A stretch of 14,659 nt of DNA from the NCBI GenBank assembly GCA_023457495.1, contig JAEWLQ010000072.1, positions 1 to 14,659 of the forward strand, read 5' to 3'. Position numbers and translations under genes: made by a program. Below, one piece after another: positions 8,617 through 14,659 of this stretch. The stretch is from Pseudomonadota bacterium. GTDB lineage: Bacteria > Pseudomonadota > Gammaproteobacteria > Steroidobacterales > Steroidobacteraceae. The notes beneath the pieces were generated by a model. It had not been told where the DNA came from and did not search any database. It saw nothing but the letters and a program-made list of their open reading frames with translations. Position 1 is the first letter of the stretch, and each line of letters begins with the position of its first letter.

Positions 8617-9639
8617 CTACTTGCGCGTGTCGGGCCGCGGCTCGCCGAAGTCCGGCGCGCCGTCGGCGTTCCACTTCAGCACCTGCGCGCGCGTCGCGCG
8701 GTTCGGGTCCTGAAGCTCGTTGCCCTCGATCTCCTTGTAATTCCGCGCGTGATAGACGAACAGATCCGTCTCGCCGTCCGGCGTGGTGGTGAAGCTGTTG
8801 TGGCCGGGGCCGTAGATCCGGTTGGCTTCACTGGTTATGAAGACAGGGTCCGGTGACTTCTTCCATGACGCCGGATCCAGCAGATCCGCATCCGCCGACG
8901 CCGTGAGCAGCCCCACGCAGTAGTTATGGTTCGTGGCGCTGGCGGAGTACGTCATGAAGACGCGACCGTTGCGGATGATGACGGCCGGGGCTTCGTTGAC
9001 CTCGTACTTGCGCGTTTCCCATTCGTATTCCGGCTTCGTCAGCAGTGTGACGCGGCCCGTGATGCTCGTGGGTGAATCCATGCGCGCGATGTAGATGTTG
9101 GTGCCCTTGCCTTCTTCCGGCGTGCGCCCGCGCTGCGTCCACACAAAGTAGCGATTGCCCTTGTGGACGAACGTGGTGCCGTCGAGGGAGAAACTCTCCC
9201 ATCCCGTGAGGATGCGGCCGAGCTCTTTCCATTCGCCCTCGAACGGATCCGCGGACTCGTTCATCAGCACGTAGGGACGGATCTCCCAGATCGCATCCGC
9301 GCGACTCGCGGTGAAGTAGATGTACCACTTGCCGTCGATGTGATGGATCTCGGGCGCCCAGATGTGGTGGCTCATTTCGCCCGAAGCGTGTTTGCGCCAG
9401 ATCACCTTGGTTTCGGCGCTCGACAGCAGGTTGAGATCGCGCGTGCGGCGGATTTCGATGCGGTCGTATTCGGGGACGGTGGCGGTGAAATAGTACTGAC
9501 CGTCCGCGTGCAACATGGCGTGCGGATCCGCCCGCTGCGGCAGCAACGGGTTTTCGAAAGCGATGTCCGCGGCCGCGCGCACACTCGCGAGCAGCAGCAA
9601 GGTCGAGGCGATGCCAGCAATTCCCAGCCGATATTTCAT
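8617..9639 (-). CDS. Exported GH43-family glycosidase, probable alpha-L-arabinofuranosidase
   Basis: Protein of 340 aa with a Sec signal peptide (about 1-24, LGIAGIASTLLLLASVRAAA). The mature enzyme has the five-bladed propeller pattern of glycoside hydrolase family 43. Probable catalytic residues are the general base Asp38 in QRADPHAML, the pKa-tuning Asp153 in SFSLDGTTF and the acid Glu216 in VNEAPAVI. Other family marks are HHIWAPEIHHIDGKWYIYFT (91-110) and GPGHNSF (277-283). The PQRADPH and VPEYDRIEIRR segments are those I associate with the exo-1,5-arabinofuranosidase branch (GH43_26), but the subfamily is a recollection, not a search result. It would release arabinose from arabinan or arabinoxylan side chains in the periplasm or outside. 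The ATG at 9639 gives a proper signal peptide, but there is no strong ribosome site. The gene is divergent from the PSCyt/DUF1501 operon. No sugar transporter or TonB receptor is next to it in the window. Confidence 0.88.
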   Translation of the reverse strand: MKYRLGIAGIASTLLLLASVRAAADIAFENPLLPQRADPHAMLHADGQYYFTATVPEYDRIEIRRTRDLNLLSSAETKVIWRKHASGEMSHHIWAPEIHHIDGKWYIYFTASRADAIWEIRPYVLMNESADPFEGEWKELGRILTGWESFSLDGTTFVHKGNRYFVWTQRGRTPEEGKGTNIYIARMDSPTSITGRVTLLTKPEYEWETRKYEVNEAPAVIIRNGRVFMTYSASATNHNYCVGLLTASADADLLDPASWKKSPDPVFITSEANRIYGPGHNSFTTTPDGETDLFVYHARNYKEIEGNELQDPNRATRAQVLKWNADGAPDFGEPRPDTRK

Positions 9640-9902
9640 TGGCGCATGGGACCACAGTTTGTGTCTCTCAGCCCGACTTTCTTGGGCGCGATGTCACTTT
9701 GAGGATGGCCTCGATCAGACCTGCGCCGGTACAATCGCCGGCGAGCGCGTAAACAAGACAATGCCGCGGGCGGTGGGCTGGATGAGCCCGGAAGGGCCAT
9801 CCGCGGCGAATATCGGCGGCATAGGATGCCCACAAGGTAGTTAGCTGGCCCGCATGCGTGCGGGCGGGTCCCCGATTTGTGCTCGTCGGAGATGTTGCAA
9901 GG
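9640..9902. promoter_or_regulatory. Divergent intergenic region between GH43 and the DUF1549/DUF1501 operon
   Basis: About 260 bp with no convincing gene. The best -10-like hexamer on the plus strand is TACAAT at 9730-9735, but no -35 stands 16-18 bases upstream. If it is used, the operon has a leader of about 160 bases. CGCCGG flanks the TACAAT on both sides as a direct repeat. A TAGTTAG word (9838-9844) and a hairpin (9848-9865) lie near the operon end. No clear minus-strand promoter for GH43 is visible. Confidence 0.35.
9848..9865 (+). repeat. Perfect hairpin in the leader of the DUF1549/DUF1501 operon
   Basis: GCCCGCA (9848-9854) pairs perfectly with TGCGGGC (9859-9865) around the four-base loop TGCG. 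The in-frame GTG at 9858 begins at the last loop base and runs into the right arm, which makes it a poor start codon. The hairpin may shape mRNA access or transcription just before the operon. There is no T run after it. Confidence 0.5.
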
Positions 9903-12900
9903 GTGAACGGGTTGTCGCTCAGGAACGCGGTCTGCGGACGCCGGTGTGCGGGGGCGCGCCTCGTCGCCGTGTGTTTGATCGCGATGCTTGCCGGCTGCTC
10001 GAAATCTCCGCCCGCGCCCACCGTCGACTTCAACCGCGACATCCGCCCGATCCTCACCCGCAGCTGCACCGCGTGCCACGGCGGCGTGCGCAAGCAGGGC
10101 GGGATCTCCTTCGTATTTCGCGACGAGGCAATGGCCGAAGGATCTTCGGGCCGCCGCGCCATCGTGCCCGGCAAGCCGGGCGCTTCCGAGCTCATTGCGC
10201 GCCTCGAGTCGGACGATCCCGAGTTCCGCATGCCACACCATGCGCCGCCGCTCCCGCCCGACGAAATCGAGCTGTTCCGTTCGTGGATCGCGCAGGGTGC
10301 GAACTGGGAGGAGCACTGGGCTTTCGTCGCGCCGGCGCCGCAGACGCCGGCCGCGGTGAAACTCGAGTCGTGGGTTCGTTCGCCCGTCGACCGGTTCATC
10401 CTCGCGAATCTCGAGCGCGAAGGTCTGTCTCCCGCTCGCGAGGCCAGCAAGACGGAGCTGCTTCGGCGAGTCAGCTTCGATCTCACCGGACTTCCGCCGA
10501 CGCCGGCGGAACTGCAGGCCTTTCTCGACGACGACGCGCCGGATGCGTACGACAAGCAGGTCGACCGGCTGCTCGCCTCCAGTCACTTCGGCGAGCGCTG
10601 GGCGTCGGTGTGGTTAGACCTCGCGCGCTACGCCGACAGCCGTGGCTTCGAGAAGGACAAGAATCGTCCGGGTGTGTGGGTTTACCGCGATTGGGTGGTG
10701 AACGCGTTCAACCGCAACCTGCCCTACGACCAATTCGTGACACTGCAACTCGCGGGCGATCTCGTCCCCGGCGCTTCACTCGAAGATCGCATCGCCACCG
10801 CCTTCAACCGGCTCACGCCGGCAAACGACGAAGGCGGCACCGACGATGAGGAATACCGCATGGTCGCCGTCATGGATCGCGCCGCCACGGCGTGGACAGC
10901 GCTCAACGGATTCACGATGAACTGCGTGCAGTGCCACTCGCACCCGTACGATCCGGTGCGGCACGAGGACTACTACCGATTCCTCGCGTTCTTCAACACG
11001 ACGCGCGACGCGGATCTGCCAAACGACGCGCCCTCGATGCCCGTGCCGAAGAATCCGCGCGACTACGCGGCGGCCGATGTAGTTTGGCGTGAGTTGCAGG
11101 CCGCACGCGCCCGGCTGGTCGATGCGAGCCGGAACCAGGTCGAGGCCACGTCGGCGCAATGGGTCGCGGCTCCCGTGGTTGCCGCGCGCAGCGACGCGGT
11201 GGCAGCGCTCGATCGGGAGATCGAGTTTGCGAAAGGCAATCTCGAGCTCCTGGCCGAACTGAACGCGGCGCGGGCGAAGGTGAAGGCGGACCCCGATGCC
11301 ATCGAGCCGAAGTTCCGTCTGCAGGACGGCGAAGCGATCACGGTGGGCATGGGCCGCAGCGTCACGGTGTACGAGTACGACATCGCGCCGAAATCCGGCC
11401 CGCTCACCGCGCTGCGCGTGGAGTTCATGCCGCTCGATCCCGCCGCGGCGCGCAGCACGCCGGAGGATGGCTTCATCGTCAATCGCATCGCGCTGTCGCG
11501 CATCGGCGTCGACGGCCGGACATCACCCATCGTCATGAGCGCATGGCTGCCGGATTCGCAGAAGAGCCTCGACTACCGCTTGCTCGACCTGATCAAGGAA
11601 GGCCCACGCGCCGACATCCGGGGTATCACGCGGCTGTACCGCGCGCCGATCGCGAGTGCCGATGCCGGCAAACGTCTGCTCGCGATCGACGGTGTCGAGG
11701 CGAACAGCAAGATCACCGCGACGCGCTGGACGATCGCGGTGCCGGTGGCGCCGGTGAACCTGGCGGATGGCGAGCGGCTGCGCCTGCGCATCGAGCAGCT
11801 CACGCCGCAGGAGCGCAACCTCACGGTGCGGCGCGTGCGCGTCGCGGCCAGCGGAGATCCGAGCTGGACGCAGGCGCCGGCGGCGCTCGAGAGCGCGGCG
11901 AGCGAGGTGGTCACTAACTACAACAAACTCGCGCGCGTCGACAACGTGCCACTGCCCGTCATGGAGGAGCAGTCCGCCGCGCAGCGTCGGGAGACGCGCC
12001 TGTTCGAGCGCGGCAACATGATGACGAAGACCGGCTCGGCGCTCGCGCCCGGCATGCCGGCGGTCTTTCCCCAGGTCGAGCACAGTGCAACGGGCGACCG
12101 GCTCGCGATGGCGCGCGCCTTCTTCGCGCCTGAGCAACCTTTGACGGCGCGCGTCGCGGTCAACCGCTTCTGGGAGCAGCTCTTCGGCCTCGGTCTCGTC
12201 GAGACGCTCGAGGACTTCGGTTCCGCAGGTCTGCCGCCGAGCCATCCGCAGTTGCTGGACTGGCTGGCGCGGCGTTATCAACACGATCTCAAGTGGGATA
12301 CGAAGGCGCTGCTGCGCGAGCTCGTGCTCAGCGCAACCTATCGGCAGGACGCACGCACCACGCCCGCGCTGCTCGAGAAGGATCCGCGCAATCGGCTGCA
12401 CGCGCGCGGCCCGCGCCAGCGGCTCACCGCGGAGATGGTGCGCGACCAGGCGCTGGCCGCGAGCGGCCTGCTCACGCCGACGATGGGCGGGCCACCCGTC
12501 ATGCCGCCGCAGCCCGAAGGCGTGTGGAAGGTGGTTTACAGCAGTGAGAAGTGGACCGACGCGACGGGGCCGGATCGTTACCGCCGCGCGCTGTACACCT
12601 TCATCAAGCGCAGCGCCGTCTATCCCAGCCTCATCACCTTCGACGCGCCGGCGCACGAAGTCTCCGTGGCGCGGCGCATCCCCACCAACACGCCGCTGCA
12701 GGCGTTGGTGACGCTCAATGATCCGGTCTACACGGAGGCCGCGCGCGCGTTGGCGAAACGCGTGCTCGGGGTGCCGGCCTCCCAACTACCGCGCGCGGGC
12801 GAAGCCGGTCGCGACGAGCTCTCCGCGCGCATGAATTACGCCGCGCGCCTGGTACTGTCGCGGGACCTCGCCGCGGAAGAACTCGCGGATCTGCGCGCCT

Positions 12901-12995
12901 ATCACGAGAGTGAGCGGCGGACCCGCTCCGCGCCGCAGGCGATGAGCGCGGTCGCGAGCCTGCTGTTCAATCTCGACGGAGCGATGAACCGATGA
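9903..12995 (+). CDS. PSCyt1-DUF1549-DUF1553 heme-binding lipoprotein
   Basis: About 1030 aa from the GTG at 9903. It has a lipoprotein signal ending in CLIAMLAGC, lipidated at Cys32. A cytochrome-c-like PSCyt1 domain covers about 41-135, with heme motif CTACH (Cys55, Cys58, His59) and a possible axial Met110 in EFRMPHH. DUF1549 follows (about 160-365; SFDLTGLPPTPAEL, RYADSRGFEKD) and ends in a second motif, CVQCH (341-345). Then come a helical stretch (about 393-463), a beta-rich region (about 463-660) and DUF1553 (about 737-1020; RVAVNRFWEQLFGLGLVET, RRIPTNTPLQALVTLND). The family is abundant in Planctomycetota and its reaction is unknown; electron transfer or redox chemistry at the envelope is inferred from the heme motifs. 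The start is uncertain: GTG 9858 is in frame but within a hairpin, and TTG 9912 is also possible. Its stop overlaps the next start as ATGA. Confidence 0.92.
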   Translation: MNGLSLRNAVCGRRCAGARLVAVCLIAMLAGCSKSPPAPTVDFNRDIRPILTRSCTACHGGVRKQGGISFVFRDEAMAEGSSGRRAIVPGKPGASELIARLESDDPEFRMPHHAPPLPPDEIELFRSWIAQGANWEEHWAFVAPAPQTPAAVKLESWVRSPVDRFILANLEREGLSPAREASKTELLRRVSFDLTGLPPTPAELQAFLDDDAPDAYDKQVDRLLASSHFGERWASVWLDLARYADSRGFEKDKNRPGVWVYRDWVVNAFNRNLPYDQFVTLQLAGDLVPGASLEDRIATAFNRLTPANDEGGTDDEEYRMVAVMDRAATAWTALNGFTMNCVQCHSHPYDPVRHEDYYRFLAFFNTTRDADLPNDAPSMPVPKNPRDYAAADVVWRELQAARARLVDASRNQVEATSAQWVAAPVVAARSDAVAALDREIEFAKGNLELLAELNAARAKVKADPDAIEPKFRLQDGEAITVGMGRSVTVYEYDIAPKSGPLTALRVEFMPLDPAAARSTPEDGFIVNRIALSRIGVDGRTSPIVMSAWLPDSQKSLDYRLLDLIKEGPRADIRGITRLYRAPIASADAGKRLLAIDGVEANSKITATRWTIAVPVAPVNLADGERLRLRIEQLTPQERNLTVRRVRVAASGDPSWTQAPAALESAASEVVTNYNKLARVDNVPLPVMEEQSAAQRRETRLFERGNMMTKTGSALAPGMPAVFPQVEHSATGDRLAMARAFFAPEQPLTARVAVNRFWEQLFGLGLVETLEDFGSAGLPPSHPQLLDWLARRYQHDLKWDTKALLRELVLSATYRQDARTTPALLEKDPRNRLHARGPRQRLTAEMVRDQALAASGLLTPTMGGPPVMPPQPEGVWKVVYSSEKWTDATGPDRYRRALYTFIKRSAVYPSLITFDAPAHEVSVARRIPTNTPLQALVTLNDPVYTEAARALAKRVLGVPASQLPRAGEAGRDELSARMNYAARLVLSRDLAAEELADLRAYHESERRTRSAPQAMSAVASLLFNLDGAMNR

Positions 12996-14482
12996 AGCGC
13001 AGAATCACCGACACGTTCGTCGACTCCGCGCTCGTGGATCTGAAGCGGCGCCACTTCCTGCGCCAGTGCAGCACCGGTCTCGGCGCGATGTTCCTCGGTA
13101 CGATGACGACGTCCGCGTTCTCGAGCGGCGGTCGACTGGATTTCAGCCGCGACCCGGCGACACCGCTTGCACCGCTGCCGCCGCAGATCACGCCGCGCGC
13201 GCGCCGCGTGATCTACGTGCACATGGCCGGCGCGCCCAGCAACCTCGAGATGTTCGACTACAAGCCCGAGCTCGCGAAGCAGGACGGCAAGGACTGTCCG
13301 CAGTCGTTCCTCGAAGGAAAGAATTTCGCGTTCATCAGCGGAGTACCCAAGATGCTGGGGCCGCAGTACCCGTTCGCGCAGTTCGGACAGAGCAGCGCAT
13401 GGATGTCCGATCGCGTGCCTCATGTTGCGCGGCACGTCGATGATCTGTGTTTCGTGCGCTCGATGCGCACCGACCAGTTCAACCACGCACCCGCGCAGCT
13501 CGCGGTGCAGACCGGCAACGCGCGGCTCGGGAGTCCCTCGATCGGATCGTGGGTCACCTATGGACTCGGCACGGAGAACCAGAACCTGCCGGGCTTCGTC
13601 GTGCTCAAGTCGGGCACCAACGCGCCCGACGCCGGAAAGCCGCTGTGGGGTTCGGGCTTCCTGCCCAGCGTGTACCAGGGTGTCGAATGCCGCTCGGCTG
13701 GCGAGCCCATCCTCTATCTACGCAACCCCGGCGATGTGAGCCGCGAGCAGCGGCGCGCGATGCTCGACGTGCTCGATCGCATGAACCAGCGGACGACGCG
13801 CGAATTCGGCGATCCGGAGACGCTGACGCGCATTGCGCAATACGAGATGGCGTTCCGCATGCAGACCGAGGCCGCGCAGGTGCTCGACATTTCGCGCGAG
13901 CCGGCGCGCGTCCGCGCCGCCTATGGCGCCGTGCCCGGCGACGGCAGCTTCGCGAGCAACTGCCTGATCGCGCGCCGCCTGGTCGAAAACGACGTGCGTT
14001 TCGTGCAGCTGTACCACTGGGGTTGGGACTCGCACGGCGCGGCGCCGGCCGAGGCGCTCAATCTCGGATTCAAGGATCTGTGCCGGGACACGGATCAGCC
14101 GGTTGCCGCGCTGCTCGCGGACCTGAAGCAGCGCGGTCTGCTCGAGGACACGCTGGTCGTCTGGGGCGGCGAGTTCGGTCGCACGCCGATGCGCGAGAAT
14201 CGCGGCGGCCAGGAGATGCGTTACATCGGGCGCGACCACAACCCGAATGCTTTCACCATCTGGATGGCCGGCGGCGGCGTGAAGGCCGGGTACTCGTACG
14301 GCGAGACCGACGAGATGGGGTACGAAGTCGTGCGCAATCCGGTGGAGATCCGCGACCTGCACGCGACGATGCTCTATCTACTGGGCTTCGATCACCACAA
14401 GCTCAACTTCCCGTTCCAGGGGCTCGACCAGAAACTCACCGGCGTCAATCCCGCGAGAGTGGTGGCGGATCTCCTGGCATGA
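12992..14482 (+). CDS. Tat-exported DUF1501 protein (sulfatase/phosphatase-like fold)
   Basis: Protein of 496 aa. Residues 18-44 form a Tat signal: KRRHFLRQ with twin arginines 19-20, then the hydrophobic STGLGAMFLGTMTTSAF, so it is exported folded, probably with a cofactor or metal. DUF1501 proteins belong to the alkaline phosphatase/sulfatase-like superfamily. Conserved blocks visible here are YVHMAGAPSNLEMFDYKP (75-92), FNHAP (163-167), YHWGWDSHG (341-349), VVWGGEFGRTP (389-399), GRDHNP (413-418) and LHATMLYLLGFDHH (456-469). Their Asp, Glu and His residues are the likely metal ligands. The family has no firmly known reaction that I can name. The ATG at 12992 overlaps the preceding stop as ATGA, and its own stop overlaps the next ATG the same way, so translation is coupled. 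This is the standard partner of DUF1549/DUF1553 proteins, and the two probably work together at the envelope. Confidence 0.93.
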   Translation: MKRRITDTFVDSALVDLKRRHFLRQCSTGLGAMFLGTMTTSAFSSGGRLDFSRDPATPLAPLPPQITPRARRVIYVHMAGAPSNLEMFDYKPELAKQDGKDCPQSFLEGKNFAFISGVPKMLGPQYPFAQFGQSSAWMSDRVPHVARHVDDLCFVRSMRTDQFNHAPAQLAVQTGNARLGSPSIGSWVTYGLGTENQNLPGFVVLKSGTNAPDAGKPLWGSGFLPSVYQGVECRSAGEPILYLRNPGDVSREQRRAMLDVLDRMNQRTTREFGDPETLTRIAQYEMAFRMQTEAAQVLDISREPARVRAAYGAVPGDGSFASNCLIARRLVENDVRFVQLYHWGWDSHGAAPAEALNLGFKDLCRDTDQPVAALLADLKQRGLLEDTLVVWGGEFGRTPMRENRGGQEMRYIGRDHNPNAFTIWMAGGGVKAGYSYGETDEMGYEVVRNPVEIRDLHATMLYLLGFDHHKLNFPFQGLDQKLTGVNPARVVADLLA

Positions 14483-14659
14483 GCGACGCCGAGTCAGCCG
14501 GCGGCGAAGGTGCGCGGGCCTGGCCGCTTTCACGTTATCTGCTGGCGGTGACGCTGGTTACCGCCGCCGCCATCGGCGCGCTGGCCTGGGCGCGGCCCAG
14601 CCTGTTCACCGGTCCGCTCGTCGTCGCGGGGGGCGGGGTTAAATTAGCCGAACCCCGGC
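14479..14659 (+). CDS. Single-pass membrane protein, third gene of the operon, cut by window edge
   Basis: Sixty codons are visible from the ATG at 14479, which overlaps the DUF1501 stop (ATGA), so it is part of the same operon and translationally coupled. No ribosome site is visible. The protein starts with a polar, Gly/Ala-rich stretch of about 17 residues and then a single hydrophobic helix, YLLAVTLVTAAAIGALAWA (20-38), followed by ARPSLFTGPLVV and GGGVKLAEP before the edge. The pattern fits an inner-membrane anchor with the bulk of the protein in the periplasm. The family cannot be recognised from this piece. Its position makes it a good candidate for a functional partner of the heme lipoprotein and the DUF1501 protein, perhaps a membrane anchor or electron link, but that is only context. 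Confidence 0.7.
   Translation, partial: MSDAESAGGEGARAWPLSRYLLAVTLVTAAAIGALAWARPSLFTGPLVVAGGGVKLAEPR

Noticed and set aside
9636..10586. Minus-strand open frames across the start of the heme lipoprotein and the intergenic region
   Set aside because: They have no signal peptide or domain, no ribosome site, and overlap the PSCyt1 heme motif on the other strand.
11523..12785. Minus-strand open frame (420 codons) within the DUF1549/DUF1553 gene
   Set aside because: Arg/His-rich antisense frame with no domain. The plus strand is strongly family-like across the same bases.

Overview
The window is 14.7 kb of GC-rich DNA (roughly two thirds G+C by eye) from a Gram-negative bacterium. The evidence is a lipobox lipoprotein, a Tat-type signal, Sec signal peptides and Shine-Dalgarno sites. 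A high-GC Pseudomonadota (a Steroidobacteraceae-like gammaproteobacterium is one possibility) or an Acidobacteriota member would fit. The sequence alone does not settle it. Nine protein genes are supported, two of them cut by the window edges. I see no tRNA, rRNA, CRISPR array, transposase or phage gene.

Left part, all on the minus strand (5533 down to 1): a membrane-anchored alpha/beta-hydrolase (3818-5533), a soluble PAS-GAF hybrid histidine kinase with a TTG start (1551-3716), a zinc alcohol dehydrogenase very like Rhodococcus ADH-A (389-1420), and 10 bp later the start of an exported protein of unknown function that runs off the left edge.

Middle: a plus-strand ATP-dependent DNA ligase of the mycobacterial LigB type (5796-7334) and a SRPBCC/polyketide-cyclase-like protein (7444-7911). 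These face a DUF4136 lipoprotein (7945-8523) and an exported GH43 glycosidase (8617-9639), both on the minus strand. A strong stem-loop (7916-7940) lies between the converging genes. A compound inverted repeat (8555-8601) separates the two minus-strand genes.

Right part: divergent from the GH43 gene is a tightly coupled plus-strand operon. It encodes a very large lipoprotein with two CxxCH motifs (PSCyt1-DUF1549-DUF1553; 9903-12995), a Tat-exported DUF1501 protein (12992-14482) and the start of a single-pass membrane protein (14479 to the edge), joined by two ATGA overlaps. This cassette is best known from Planctomycetota, Verrucomicrobiota and Acidobacteriota, and its biochemistry is essentially undescribed. 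The nearby GH43 enzyme suggests, but does not prove, a role in using plant-type polysaccharides at the cell surface.

The most unusual sequence-level signal is a heptamer, CTAWCTA. It occurs ten times on the two strands, often spelled with otherwise rare codons and often between genes, while less than one copy would be expected from base composition.
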